A stretch of DNA of 64,000 nucleotides from a virus. Below the pieces are notes generated by a model. It was given only the letters and a program-made list of their open reading frames with translations. It was not told the origin of the DNA and made no database searches. The position numbers and the translations under genes are program-made. Shown one piece after another: positions 1-9,842 of this stretch; positions within the stretch are counted from its first letter, which is position 1; each line of letters begins with the position of its first letter. The DNA lies in IMG/VR virus record IMGVR_UViG_3300043540_000091, positions 62,001 through 126,000 of that record. One strand, written 5' to 3'.

Positions 1-1373
1 ATGACGTTCTTGCGGGGTTGGTAACCGGCAAGAGTCCGGAAGCAGAAGTGAGCTTCCGGAACGCTGAGATCCGAGATAGCCAGCTTCATGCGGCTGTACG
101 GAGCCAGTTCGTGGAATCCCCAGCAATCCTTCTGGATGAGGTATCCAGTCACGAAGGCCGGAGCCTTGTTGCCGAGGTCAGTGAACACAACCGAGGCAGC
201 GCCGTTCGCAGCCATGCGACCGATGTACTTGGCGTTGGTAGCCGAGATACCGCGATACACGTTGTAGTGAGTAGCACCGGCCACGCCAGCGATCGTCAAG
301 GAGACGTGCTGACCGGAGGTCACAGCCACGCCAGCCGAAGCGACTGCCACGCCTTCCGAGCGTTCGTTCTCAGCCGTCACCAGGTACACATAGGTACCGG
401 CGGGGATCAAGGCACCAGTGCCGGACGCTGCGCCAGTGGCGGAAGCGGGAGCGGCGGGAGCGCCGATGATCGGGCGGAGAGGAGCGGTCTTACCAGAGAG
501 GAAGCGGCTGTCTTCGATGCCGACAGTGCCGTTCGATACCCATTGGCGGCGGAGGTCCGCGCCGGAGGCATCTTGAGCCGAACCTGCCAACACGATGCGC
601 TGGATGCTGTTAGCACCAGAACCGAGGGCGAAGGCTTTGTTGTAACCCGACAAGATCGTCGGATCAACGAACAAGGTCTCAGCCTTACCCATGTTCATGC
701 GGCTACGGAGAGCGGCATCTTCGATGATGGGCTGGTCAAGGGCACCGTTCTTCGACAGAACAACCGACTGATTGCTGCCGTACGAAGCGAACATGAGGTC
801 CTGAGTCGACACCAAGATGTCCGACATACGGACTTGAGCGTCAACGCCGAGGATGTTCGGCAACTCGGGCATGGTCGCGGGGTTACCGTCGAACACACCG
901 TTGTTCGAGAAGTCGGCCTTACCTTTGAAGGAGTCGAACTCGATGTCCGCGCTCAACTTGATCGCGGCGTTATCGGCCTCACGATCTTCAGCCTTTTTGC
1001 CGTCGATGGTCTCAACCATGTTGGCGGCCACAGTCACGCGTTCAACGCAGCTGTAGAAGCACATGGGGACCGTCGCACGGATATAGTCGCCGACGTTCAG
1101 ATCGCCAACCGCGCCTTCGCGCTGAGCCGATCCGCCGAAGCGTCCATAAGACAGCTGACGGTTGAACTGAACCAGGAGGGACTTCGCCTTCTTGACGCCA
1201 AACAGCTTCTGCAGCTTGATGTGGCTGTCGTCGAAGGTGACGTTCTGCATCACCGGCTCGAGGTTCTCGATCTGCAATGCAGATCCTTGGACCAACTGCG
1301 AGGGAGCTACGTTGTAGTTGCCAGCCTCGAGTGTTTTCACCAGACTCTCAAGAGTCTTGACGAGATCGTTCAT
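1..1373 (-). CDS. Major capsid protein, HK97-fold type (C terminus cut by window edge)
   Basis: The open frame starts with ATG at 1373 and runs without a stop to base 1, giving 457 complete codons. The N terminus (MNDLVKTLE...) is a helical arm. It is followed by a capsid-like core with SYGRFGG, a segment MSDILVSTQDLMFASYGS, and a C-terminal part with GYLIQKDCWGFHELAPYSR. Residues about 320-400 (GTYVYLVTAENERSEG to VVFTDLG) look like an inserted Ig/FN3-type beta domain. The gene follows a scaffold-like gene by one base, in an operon with portal, protease and terminase, as expected for a capsid protein. The family is inferred from order and overall character; no similarity search was possible. 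A long frame on the opposite strand is its shadow. Probably only a few residues are missing. Confidence 0.82.
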   Translation of the reverse strand, partial: MNDLVKTLESLVKTLEAGNYNVAPSQLVQGSALQIENLEPVMQNVTFDDSHIKLQKLFGVKKAKSLLVQFNRQLSYGRFGGSAQREGAVGDLNVGDYIRATVPMCFYSCVERVTVAANMVETIDGKKAEDREADNAAIKLSADIEFDSFKGKADFSNNGVFDGNPATMPELPNILGVDAQVRMSDILVSTQDLMFASYGSNQSVVLSKNGALDQPIIEDAALRSRMNMGKAETLFVDPTILSGYNKAFALGSGANSIQRIVLAGSAQDASGADLRRQWVSNGTVGIEDSRFLSGKTAPLRPIIGAPAAPASATGAASGTGALIPAGTYVYLVTAENERSEGVAVASAGVAVTSGQHVSLTIAGVAGATHYNVYRGISATNAKYIGRMAANGAASVVFTDLGNKAPAFVTGYLIQKDCWGFHELAPYSRMKLAISDLSVPEAHFCFRTLAGYQPRKNV

Positions 1374-1374
1374 T

Positions 1375-2223
1375 TTACTTTCCCCCTTTGGAGTGTATTA
1401 GCTTCTCGATATCACCGTGTCCTTCACCAGTGATGAAGAACTTATTTACCAGTTCACGTTCGCTCTTTTCGAGCTTGGTCATCGGGATCTTGCGAAGAGC
1501 ATCCTTAGCCTGTTGCGCAGTCATCGCCTTAACTTCACCGCCATTGCTGGCCGGAGCGTCAAGCTCAGATTTCTGGATCACCTGGATGTCAGTGATCGAC
1601 TTGCGCGAGGGCTTCGTCAAGACCTCGAAGGCCTTCACGATCTGCTCGTTGGCTTGCACCAGCTCACCAACTTGCTTCTTCAACGCTTCAATCTCAACGT
1701 CCTTTTCGGACTTGCCCATCTCAGCCGGAGCTGCGGCGGGTTCTGCAGCGGGTTCTGCGGCAGGAGCCGGAGCTGCGTCAGCAGCGCCTTCATCCTGTGC
1801 ATACGATGCTTGCAGGGCCTGACGGAGGATCGAGTAATGACGCTCGAGTTCTTCCGGAGGCATGCTTGAATAGATCTGCGACAGTTCTTCATCAGAAAGA
1901 GGAGCATCTTCTGCGCCAGCTTCCTGTTCAAGAGCCTGATCGCCTTCTGCGGCAGGAGCAGCATCGGCAGCGGGAGCGGCAGGAGCAGCATCGGCAGCGG
2001 GAGCGGCATCAGCGGCAGGAGCAGCGTCAGCGGCAGGCGCGGCGTCAGCTGCAGGTGCAGCTTCAGCGGGAGGTGCGTCCTGAGCAGGTGCAGCGTCGGC
2101 ATCCTTATCCTTGCCTTCTTCGTCCTTCTTCAAGGGCGCAGATTTAGCAAGAACGTCCGCCTTGGCGAGAGCTTCGTCTACCGAGGCGAGTAGGTTGTCG
2201 ACGTCCTGATCAGTCCAGTTCAT
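1375..2223 (-). CDS. Putative scaffolding / prohead core protein
   Basis: A 282-residue acidic protein. An N-terminal helical segment is followed at about residues 40-100 by repeated AAPAAD units, then a charged helical region and a coiled-coil-like stretch (MGKSEKDVEIEALKKQVGEL) at about 170-200. The C terminus is basic and helical. It lies immediately upstream of the capsid gene (stop to ATG one base apart), and its low-complexity, extended-helical make-up suits an internal scaffold that a prohead protease would digest. Scaffolds diverge quickly, so the assignment rests on position and composition. A tail-assembly or decoration role is less likely. A perfect tandem duplication inside the Ala/Pro region suggests recent length change. 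Confidence 0.55.
   Translation of the reverse strand: MNWTDQDVDNLLASVDEALAKADVLAKSAPLKKDEEGKDKDADAAPAQDAPPAEAAPAADAAPAADAAPAADAAPAADAAPAAPAADAAPAAEGDQALEQEAGAEDAPLSDEELSQIYSSMPPEELERHYSILRQALQASYAQDEGAADAAPAPAAEPAAEPAAAPAEMGKSEKDVEIEALKKQVGELVQANEQIVKAFEVLTKPSRKSITDIQVIQKSELDAPASNGGEVKAMTAQQAKDALRKIPMTKLEKSERELVNKFFITGEGHGDIEKLIHSKGGK
1951..2004. repeat. Two perfect tandem copies of a 27-bp unit
   Basis: Bases 1951-1977 and 1978-2004 are identical 27-mers coding nine residues of the Ala/Pro/Asp-rich stretch of the scaffold-like gene. More diverged copies continue on both sides. The repeat keeps the reading frame, as expected for slippage-driven length variation. Confidence 0.8.
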
Positions 2224-2252
2224 GTTCCACCCTTCCTTTCACCAGAGTCCGA

Positions 2253-2702
2253 TTACTGGCTCTGAGTGAGAGGATTGATTTCGTTGCTGCGGATCGTAGC
2301 AACGGTGTTCGGAGCAGCGGCGTAAGCAACATCGTGACCAGCAGCCGAAGCAGGCAAGTTTGCCTTGACGTCCGACTTGATGATCATCTTCATGCCCAAC
2401 TTGCTCATCGCAGCGGCCATGCGAGCTTTCAACTCAGCCGAAGCATCGGTCGTTTGGTCGCTGTCTTGCAGCAACTGAGCGATGTGAGGGCTGTATGAAG
2501 CCTGGGCAAGGCCCAAACCATCGACACGACCGGCGTTGCCGTCAGTCACGATCTTAGCCGAAGCGATCTCGGTGCTCGAAACAATGAGAAGCATCGGGAA
2601 GCCGTTGGCGTCCTGTGCATCCGAGATAGTAGCACTCGGAAGCTGGAGCTGAAGTCGTTGCTTCAGTTCTATCATAGTGGCCTGAGCCTTGAATACAGAC
2701 AT
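2253..2702 (-). CDS. Unknown protein of the head operon
   Basis: 149 residues starting at ATG 2702 behind a strong ribosome site (AGGAGG, seven bases away). The sequence is a mix of beta-like and helical segments (ELKQRLQLQLPSATISDAQD, MLLIVSSTEIASAKIV) with no recognised motif, no signal peptide and no membrane span. It is the first gene after a 175-base AT-rich gap that has promoter-like boxes and a leader hairpin, and is followed by the scaffold-like gene 29 bases later. A small virion or assembly role is likely from its place only. Confidence 0.6.
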   Translation of the reverse strand: MSVFKAQATMIELKQRLQLQLPSATISDAQDANGFPMLLIVSSTEIASAKIVTDGNAGRVDGLGLAQASYSPHIAQLLQDSDQTTDASAELKARMAAAMSKLGMKMIIKSDVKANLPASAAGHDVAYAAAPNTVATIRSNEINPLTQSQ

Positions 2703-2742
2703 TGCATGTCCTCCTAGTAGGTTTGTTCACACGCACAAATGC

Positions 2743-2763
2743 AACTTATCCATTAGGTAAGTT
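2743..2763 (-). other. Leader hairpin upstream of the head-operon gene at 2702
   Basis: The arms AACTTA(T)CC and GGTAAGTT pair with one bulged base around an ATTA loop. The hairpin lies about 40 bases upstream of the start codon, inside the presumed leader RNA. No T-run follows on either strand, so it does not look like an intrinsic terminator. It could stabilise the mRNA or bind a protein. Confidence 0.4.
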
Positions 2764-2833
2764 GGACCTGGACTTAGTTGACCAAATTGATTAACTTATT
2801 GAATTGGTTAAGGAAAAGATTTTTAAGAAACCT

Positions 2834-2861
2834 ATGTTAAAACAGGCCTTTATGACATCAA
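2834..2861 (-). promoter_or_regulatory. Candidate promoter for the scaffold/capsid genes
   Basis: Read leftward: TTGATG (2861-2856), a 16-base spacer, then TAACAT (2839-2834), in a locally AT-rich 175-base gap (2703-2877). The 16-base spacer matches other promoters in this window, but there is no TG extension here and each hexamer matches consensus at four of six positions. Confidence 0.38.
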
Positions 2862-2877
2862 CTGTGATTTTCTTTAA

Positions 2878-3333
2878 TTAAAACGAGTACTTAGTGTACT
2901 TTAGGCATACGCCCTTGGATGCGACAGGCGCATTACCAAAGACTATATGAGAGGAGGCACCGTTCGACTTCTCGATCGAAGCTTCCACGGCCTTGAGACC
3001 GCGCTTCTTGGCCCATGACATGGCCGCATCCTTGACCTTGCGATCGACGGAACCGCCGAAGTCCATGCGGATCAGACCATTGTCATATACTGAGGTCATC
3101 ACTTCGTTCTTCTTAAGCTCGCGGACGGCGCGGAAGTGATTTATGGCCTTGTGGACTGTGTCCTTGACCTGCTGTTGCTGCGCGACTACCGGCGTATGGC
3201 GGCCAAACTGCTTCAACCACTTGTAAAAACGATATCGCAACTTCGGAGGAAGCATCTTTTCCAGCTTGGAGAACGCGATGTCATGCGTCAGCTCGGCGGA
3301 AAGGGTATCTACGTCTATCTTGCTCATACTCAT
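2878..3333 (-). CDS. Unknown basic protein
   Basis: 151 residues, lysine-rich, with helical segments at the N terminus (KLEKMLPPKLRYRFYKWLKQ) and a C-terminal mixed domain (DNGLIRMDFGGSVDRKVKDA, SHIVFGNAPVASKGVCLKY). It starts at 3333 and overlaps the stop of the giant upstream gene by four bases (ATGA-type coupling), so it is made together with that protein. It is the last gene before a probable promoter gap. No family recognised. Confidence 0.6.
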   Translation of the reverse strand: MSMSKIDVDTLSAELTHDIAFSKLEKMLPPKLRYRFYKWLKQFGRHTPVVAQQQQVKDTVHKAINHFRAVRELKKNEVMTSVYDNGLIRMDFGGSVDRKVKDAAMSWAKKRGLKAVEASIEKSNGASSHIVFGNAPVASKGVCLKYTKYSF

Positions 3334-6300
3334 CTTAGATTAGGTTTCTTCTTGCGCTTAGGACGTTGGTCCGGCGCGTTCAGTTTAAGAACCCAGCACT
3401 TCGTCGACAGCTTGCTTGCGTTGAGTTCGCCAAGCAGACTGCTCGAGTAACGAGGGTAGTCGGTATAGTCGCACTCCTCGAACCCATACTTGCGCGGACC
3501 TTCTTCGTAGATCTTACGGAAGCCCGACATCTTAGCCTTGGTATTCTTGTTGTCCCAGAACTCACGATTATAGTCCGAGTTGGACAAGTAACCTCTCAGC
3601 TCAGCTCCATGCATGTACAGATTCTTGATGCCATGCGCCTTGGCGTTCTCGATGACTGCCTGCATAGATGCGTCGGCCCAGTCGTCCAGGTGCCGCGCGA
3701 TCGTCTTCGAGTATTGCTTCATCTCATCCGCAGTGATGTGTTGTCCGTTGATGTGAGAACCCTCCGGCATCGACTCGATCAAGGCGTTCAGGTTTGACCG
3801 GAACTTCTGGGCAAAGTCAGACTGATATTCTTCAACAACCCAAGATCCCTTGTCCTGATCGGTATCGACGCGTGACCAGGATACGAGGTGAGGAGTCGTC
3901 GGATGGAGGCCGATCGAGTTCTCGGCGGCGTCCACTCCGTTGGCGTCCATGAGAAGGTGCTGATACAAGGCCCACAGCTTGGGGTCTTTCGACAGCTCGC
4001 GTTCCTTCTCCTCGGAGTTGTTGACTTGAACGACGAGGTTTGGCTTCTGATCTTCGCCGCGATGACGTTGAAGTGGAGACTTCCAGTCGGAGAACGTGAT
4101 GTGGTACTTGGACGCGTTGTCGTCGAGCTGACGAGCTGCTTCAACGAAGCGCTCCGGCATGACCGGCTTATTGTTCGCGGCCATGAAGACGTCCTTGACA
4201 GACTTAGGAAGGTTCTTCTCCTGCTGAGGATACTTTCGCTTGAACTCAACCCAAGACATACCTTCTGCCGGTATGAATCCCATCACTTCGCGCATCTTCT
4301 CGTAGTCACCGCTCTTGACGTTCAGAGTCTTGACTGCCAAAGAGCCATCCACGTTCGGAACATCCTTTGGAGTTACGACCGGCTGAGCCCTGAACAGCTT
4401 ACCACCGTGAGTGGGGTTCACGAAGGCTGGATTGAACGGAGCTTCGTGCGTTATGTACGCGCCGTACTCCTTCTCAGACTGGCTCATGACCTTGGCCAGC
4501 CGCGCTTCGCTGATGTTCGGATGCTTGAGAAGTTGAGACGACAGTCCCATGCCTATGGATTCGCTGAATCTCGCATGGTTTGCCTGAGCGTTGGTGGATA
4601 CTTGATCCGCTATGCGATCTACAGACGACTGAGGTACGCTCGGGTTTTCTAGCATCTTGTTCATCGCCGCTTCCATAGCTTCCGGATTGGTGACGAACAT
4701 GGCACAGACTCTGCCTGAGACCTCTTCGTTGATGTGAGGAGATCTGATCACCGGTTCGAGGCGATTAGCGATGTTTGAGCCTTCGTATGATCCAGAATCT
4801 TTGCTGATTGCGAACAGGTCGGTTCCCATGATCTTCTTGTGATCACGGACGTACATCTTCAACGTCTCTTCTCCGCCAGCTCCGTTGGTAACAGCTTCCT
4901 TGAAGAGACTCTGAGCGATGGAGTGATCCTTCGTTCCTACCATGATGTCCTGTACGTCGCCGCGAGTCATGTGTCGTGCCATGGACTTTATGGCAGTCTT
5001 CATGCTGTTCTGGTAGGCATCGCCCTGGACCTTGCCGTCGACATGCATCCGCACGTACATGTCCATGAGTTGCTTGCCGTAGGCAGCACGGTCGTCGCTG
5101 CTCATCTTGTTCATCCACTGCGAAGATTCGACCATGAAGGCTTGGTGCATCGAGCCTTCACCTGTCTTGGAATCTTCGATGCCGCGCAGATCGACGCTTG
5201 CAAGAGCTTCCTTAGGGATGGAGGATCTCTTCGAGAGAGCGAACATGGCGTCGGGACGAGACTGAAACATGGACTTCCAGTCCTGATCCTCGAGCTGTTC
5301 GGCCTTGGATACGATGTTGGTCAGGATACCAAAGGTCTCTTCTGGCGCGGTGAGTTTCTTGCCTGCCGCTTCGTCGAGAGAATGGAACTCCTTGAGCATG
5401 TCGAACGTCTTCATCGCTTGGTTTCTGCCAAGCTTGATGTTGGCCGAAGCTATGTTCTCGGCGATACCCTTTATAGCTTGATGATTGTACCTGACGCTAT
5501 CTCCGTATCCAAGCTTAGCTGTCTCATCTCTGAGAGATGCGGCTATCTTCTGGACACTTTCGTGTATCACGTCGACCATCTGGTCGATCTTCTCGAGCTT
5601 ACCTCCTACTCCAGACAGATCAGACGTAAACGTCGAGTTGGCCACGACGTTCGAGAAGATCTTGAGCTTGTTCAAGATAGCTTCACGGTGCTCCATTCCT
5701 AAGTGAGGAGCGCCAGGTGCAGCAAGGTTCGGATCTTTGAGCAGATCTTGGACGGAGTTCAGCCGAGAATGGGCCACGTCTACGAGATTGCCTTCCAAGG
5801 CGTTATACACGCTCTCGGCGACGTCTCGGAACTCGGCGTCAGTCAGTGATCTTCCAAGCTTAACCGAGTCTTCCATCTGAACGTACTTGTTCTTGTTCAG
5901 AGTGATCATCAGTTGAGCGTTTCCTTCAGGCAACGGAGTAGTCATGGCCCTTGAGACCAAGATAGAAGCGTTGTTGCCGGTTAGCTTCGACGCGTTCTTT
6001 GCCAACATCTCAAGCTTAACGCCGGACTGAGCCATCTCCATGAACCTGGGATTGTTGACGATGGACGACATGTTCAGTGGATTGAACTGATTGTATGCAG
6101 CCCTATCATTCGGGAGAGAGGCTAGCAGATCGATCGACCTTTCCTCGTCCGTATGAGACTGCGCCACGGCCATCTTGTACAAGAGACTGTTCGCGTGAAG
6201 AGCTACCGCTGGGTTAAGGGCGGCCTTCTTGGTGTAATTCACCACGAAGTCGTTCTTGACCTTATCTTCTTCAGACGAAGTCGTGGAAGCGTTGAACGTG

Positions 6301-9300
6301 TGTGACAGGGAGCTGATGAACTTGACCGTATCTTCGTTATGCTTGCGCGTCTTGCCCTCAGCTCGCTCTTGAGCAAGCTTTGCCTCGAAGGTCTTGGCCA
6401 TCTCGACGACGGTCTTTGGCTCTGTAGAGTTGCTGAACTGAGTGGAGATGCCAGCGATCTCGGAAGATGACAGTTTGCCAGGAGACTTCACTGCACGAGC
6501 GATGAACTCCATGCCCTTGTCTGAGAGATTACCTTCCTGAGCCATCGTGACAAGGGTATTGAAGTCCTTGGAATCCATAACCTGACGCTCGAACGCGCTC
6601 TTGGTCTTCTCTCCTACCAGGTCCTTGCGGCTGAGAGCGTTGATCGCTCTGTACATAGACTCATTCTTGACCTGATCTGACGGGTAACTTCTCGAGGACA
6701 GATGATCTAGGACGTCCTTCGAGATCCTGTCCATGTCCTTGTCGGTAAGCTCTTTCACGTTTGACGGACTCGTGAATGCATTTCTGATGATGTTCGACAG
6801 GTCGTCGGGAGACTTATCGATAGACAAGTCCATCAGCTTGCGCAAGCGACTAGAATACTCGCTGAACGCGTTGTCTGACATGGAAGTAGAACGACCGCCA
6901 GTGTGGGCTTCTGGGTTTAGCAGGTACTGGTTGAGACTTCGAGAGATGTCGCTCACGTCATCAGGACTAAGGTCCGGCTTCGACAACCATCCGTCGAGGG
7001 CGGTTCTCTTGACGGCGTTGTTGGGTATGGCCAACACGTCTGCCAAGCTTCCAGTCTGAGCTATCTCTGATACCTTCTCGGGAGAGATCAGGTCCTTCTG
7101 CAGCGCGAGCTTGCGCAGCTGCGCTCCGGACTCACCAGGCATGTCAGCCAAGAAGTCCATGTTGACGCCGCCGGTGTGTTTCAAGGTCTGGAAGGCATCG
7201 CTTCCTATGCCGTAGTAGTTCTTGGTATTGTTCAGTAACTTGGCCCAGTTCCCAGCTACCTGATTGTCATCGTCGTTGGGTATGGTCGCCATACGATTGG
7301 CGATCTCATTCATTATACCCTGCGCTCGTTCCTTGCTGGCTTGGCCATTGTGAAGACTTTGACTCTGGCTTCTTACTCTCTGGCCGAACATCTTTGACGC
7401 GAGATCGTTTCTTCCAGTGGCGAGGGCGTGATCTATCATACCCTCGCGAGTTAGGATACTCTTGGAGACCGAATTCATGATATCTTCATCTGACAAGTGT
7501 CCCTGCATCTCTGCCGGAGTTCCGATCAGTTGCTTGGCAAGATTCAGATGAGATACGTCCAAAGAGTTCAGACGATGAACGGCGGCGTTCTGAGCCCGTG
7601 ACTCTCCCTCGTGATTGAATCCACCAAGGACAGCGTTGCCGAAGAGATCCGGTCGATGTTCTGATACGTTCTTGATGTTCTCAGCAAGAACCTCGTCGCG
7701 ATGTTCTGCAGGCAGCATCTTGAGTGCGCGGTCCCATATCTCGGCAGGTGCCTTCGTGTGAATGATGGACTTCGCGGCTTCTTGAGAGCCCGAGTTCAGG
7801 ATCTCTGAGTACCGTGCCTTCTGGTCTGCTTCAGGAAGTTGGTCGTAACGCTTCAGCTCATCGCCCTCCCCGATGGCATCCATCAGGTCCTTGTTCTTGG
7901 CGATATCATGGAAGGTATCGAGAGACAGGTTCTTGGATCTGAAGATGGGCGCGATCACATGCGCAGGCTCAAGATCTTTCGGCCTTCCGTGTCTGTCATA
8001 GATCTTGGGAGGCTTTGCTGCGTATTCTTTGGCCTTAAGATATGCGCTATCTAGGAACGAAGGATCGGCTTTCTTGAGATCGATGTGACTGGACAGATTC
8101 TGCATCATGGCTGGGTTGGACAAGACAGCTTCTTGCGCATTCTTGTCGCCAGATTGGGCAAGCTCAGCTACCGCTCGAATCAACCGGCTGTCATCGTCAT
8201 TGTGTTGCTCATGAAGAACATTGTACGGAGAAGCGTAGAACTCCTTGTTCTTGCCGATCTTCTTCTTGAAGGCCGTTGAGATGTCCTTGGCATGCTTTTC
8301 ACGTATCTCTGGAGACACACGCGAGTCCATTGCCATACTGAGCTTGCTGTGAAGTACTGTTTCTGGACGTTCCTTAGTCTTCTTGGCGATGTCTTCGAGA
8401 TCAGCGCCAGCATACTTCTGGTGCGCGGCCTTGAAGATCTCGTCCTGCTGTTCCTTCGGCATCTTGTCGAAGTGACTCTTGAAGTCATCGTCGTGATATA
8501 CTTCAGAGATCGACGTCTTGCCAGAAGAGAGCCTTTCTCGGACCTGCTGATCGGCAACTAGAGGATGCAGGCGAGCCGCGTCCTGGACAGTACGAGCCTT
8601 GCGTTTAAGAGCTTCCTGCACGACCGACATGTCTGCCTTGTCATGATTAAGCGCTTGCACGGCCACGTCTTGGTTCTTATGATTTACAATCTCCTTGAGC
8701 ACGTCCGGCGGTACCTGCTTGGCGGACAAGATGTTTCTTGCCGCGTCGGTACTCTTGTCGGAACCGTTCCATGACGCGCGAACATCAGACTCATCGGCAA
8801 GCTCATGGTGAATGGCATCTTGAGAACCCTTCTGGATGAGTGCCTTTACCTGTTCCTTGGTTATCGACGGGTTCCTTAGAAGATTCGAGATCTTTGACTT
8901 GTTATCATAGTCGTTCGGCTTTTTTACACGACGAATGAACGCGTCGATTGATTCCTTAGGAAGGTTCGGATGCTGAAGAGCTTCGCGTCTAGCGTCCTTG
9001 TTGGTAGCATACTTAGCAAGCAGAGCCGGATCGACGTTGTTGTGCTCGAGGATATCTCCGATCGCGTCGTGGCGGGAGTAGTCATGTTCCTTGGGAGTGG
9101 ATTCAAGCAACTGGTGGATCTTGTTGAGGTGTGCGCGTGACAGGTCCTCTCGCGCCCGTACCAGCCTACCAAGATGCGATGCGTTATCCGGAGTCGGTGA
9201 GTACTCGTCGACTCCATGGTACTTATTGGCATGGATCGAGTCAATGGTCCTGTCGAGAGTCTCCGGCGTGTGGCGCTTCGAGTTTATGAGGCCCTCGAGT

Positions 9301-9842
9301 CCGTACTCCCCGATGCCTTCCTGAGCTTCGGGATTCTGAGATCCTTCCTTCCAGTGCTGCATGTAATAGTCTGGAGGCAGCTGTTCGTAGGTGTGCGGGA
9401 TAGCTCCGGCCTTGAACGCCTTGTCAGACATGGTACGAAGCTCATCTTCGTTCATGATTCCAGAGTTCGCAAGATCTTCATGAGAAGAAGAGTTCGGATG
9501 GTCGGGATGGAAGGTCCGTGATAGATAGTCCTTCTTGATGTGAAGCGGAGTGTTCGGATGCTTCATCAAGTTGTCTGCCCATTCATAGCTGTACGGCTCT
9601 GCCTCGCCCGACTCATCGAGCGTATGGCTGTCCATCATGTGGTTGTACAACTTCTCGATGCTGGCAGATGACAAGTTCGGATGCTGCGTAAGCTCATCCA
9701 TGAGAGGCTCGTTCTCGAACTTCTCAGCGTCGGGCAAGGAGATGTACTTCTCGACATGAGAATGCAGAGTGTCAGCTGGCGTATCAGGTGCCAGATGCGG
9801 AGTGTCGACTGTATCTTCTACTTCATCATCATGGTCCGACAT
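3330..9842 (-). CDS. Giant 2170-residue helical-repeat protein, probably virion-associated or injected
   Basis: The first half holds many degenerate helical repeats that begin with HPN or NPx: HPNLSSASIEKLYNHM, HPNTPLHIKKDYLS, HPNLPKESIDAFI, NPSITKEQVKALI, HPNISEARLAKVM. They resemble leucine-rich-repeat-variant or HEAT-like solenoids. Near residue 2000 a distinct domain contains GSWVVEEYQSDFAQKF, recalling the E-x-QSD motif of large phage polyvalent or injected proteins (recalled, not checked). Its end has TYPR-like aromatic segments. No signal peptide or membrane span was seen. It lies between head genes and is co-translated with both neighbours, so an internal virion protein is the best guess. 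A tape measure is less likely because of the globular C terminus. Confidence 0.6.
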   Translation of the reverse strand: MSDHDDEVEDTVDTPHLAPDTPADTLHSHVEKYISLPDAEKFENEPLMDELTQHPNLSSASIEKLYNHMMDSHTLDESGEAEPYSYEWADNLMKHPNTPLHIKKDYLSRTFHPDHPNSSSHEDLANSGIMNEDELRTMSDKAFKAGAIPHTYEQLPPDYYMQHWKEGSQNPEAQEGIGEYGLEGLINSKRHTPETLDRTIDSIHANKYHGVDEYSPTPDNASHLGRLVRAREDLSRAHLNKIHQLLESTPKEHDYSRHDAIGDILEHNNVDPALLAKYATNKDARREALQHPNLPKESIDAFIRRVKKPNDYDNKSKISNLLRNPSITKEQVKALIQKGSQDAIHHELADESDVRASWNGSDKSTDAARNILSAKQVPPDVLKEIVNHKNQDVAVQALNHDKADMSVVQEALKRKARTVQDAARLHPLVADQQVRERLSSGKTSISEVYHDDDFKSHFDKMPKEQQDEIFKAAHQKYAGADLEDIAKKTKERPETVLHSKLSMAMDSRVSPEIREKHAKDISTAFKKKIGKNKEFYASPYNVLHEQHNDDDSRLIRAVAELAQSGDKNAQEAVLSNPAMMQNLSSHIDLKKADPSFLDSAYLKAKEYAAKPPKIYDRHGRPKDLEPAHVIAPIFRSKNLSLDTFHDIAKNKDLMDAIGEGDELKRYDQLPEADQKARYSEILNSGSQEAAKSIIHTKAPAEIWDRALKMLPAEHRDEVLAENIKNVSEHRPDLFGNAVLGGFNHEGESRAQNAAVHRLNSLDVSHLNLAKQLIGTPAEMQGHLSDEDIMNSVSKSILTREGMIDHALATGRNDLASKMFGQRVRSQSQSLHNGQASKERAQGIMNEIANRMATIPNDDDNQVAGNWAKLLNNTKNYYGIGSDAFQTLKHTGGVNMDFLADMPGESGAQLRKLALQKDLISPEKVSEIAQTGSLADVLAIPNNAVKRTALDGWLSKPDLSPDDVSDISRSLNQYLLNPEAHTGGRSTSMSDNAFSEYSSRLRKLMDLSIDKSPDDLSNIIRNAFTSPSNVKELTDKDMDRISKDVLDHLSSRSYPSDQVKNESMYRAINALSRKDLVGEKTKSAFERQVMDSKDFNTLVTMAQEGNLSDKGMEFIARAVKSPGKLSSSEIAGISTQFSNSTEPKTVVEMAKTFEAKLAQERAEGKTRKHNEDTVKFISSLSHTFNASTTSSEEDKVKNDFVVNYTKKAALNPAVALHANSLLYKMAVAQSHTDEERSIDLLASLPNDRAAYNQFNPLNMSSIVNNPRFMEMAQSGVKLEMLAKNASKLTGNNASILVSRAMTTPLPEGNAQLMITLNKNKYVQMEDSVKLGRSLTDAEFRDVAESVYNALEGNLVDVAHSRLNSVQDLLKDPNLAAPGAPHLGMEHREAILNKLKIFSNVVANSTFTSDLSGVGGKLEKIDQMVDVIHESVQKIAASLRDETAKLGYGDSVRYNHQAIKGIAENIASANIKLGRNQAMKTFDMLKEFHSLDEAAGKKLTAPEETFGILTNIVSKAEQLEDQDWKSMFQSRPDAMFALSKRSSIPKEALASVDLRGIEDSKTGEGSMHQAFMVESSQWMNKMSSDDRAAYGKQLMDMYVRMHVDGKVQGDAYQNSMKTAIKSMARHMTRGDVQDIMVGTKDHSIAQSLFKEAVTNGAGGEETLKMYVRDHKKIMGTDLFAISKDSGSYEGSNIANRLEPVIRSPHINEEVSGRVCAMFVTNPEAMEAAMNKMLENPSVPQSSVDRIADQVSTNAQANHARFSESIGMGLSSQLLKHPNISEARLAKVMSQSEKEYGAYITHEAPFNPAFVNPTHGGKLFRAQPVVTPKDVPNVDGSLAVKTLNVKSGDYEKMREVMGFIPAEGMSWVEFKRKYPQQEKNLPKSVKDVFMAANNKPVMPERFVEAARQLDDNASKYHITFSDWKSPLQRHRGEDQKPNLVVQVNNSEEKERELSKDPKLWALYQHLLMDANGVDAAENSIGLHPTTPHLVSWSRVDTDQDKGSWVVEEYQSDFAQKFRSNLNALIESMPEGSHINGQHITADEMKQYSKTIARHLDDWADASMQAVIENAKAHGIKNLYMHGAELRGYLSNSDYNREFWDNKNTKAKMSGFRKIYEEGPRKYGFEECDYTDYPRYSSSLLGELNASKLSTKCWVLKLNAPDQRPKRKKKPNLR

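Noticed and set aside
18-1433. Long open frame on the plus strand at the left end (471 codons)
   Set aside because: It is the complement of the capsid-gene frame. Its translation is rich in His, Arg and Val with no domain, and the opposite frame gives a convincing capsid protein.
2703-2877. Intrinsic terminator in the gap of the head operon
   Set aside because: The hairpin at 2743-2763 has no T-run on either strand.
4839-5702. Several plus-strand frames of 60-290 codons opposite the giant gene
   Set aside because: They are shadows of the 2170-residue reading frame and show no domain, ribosome site or composition of their own.
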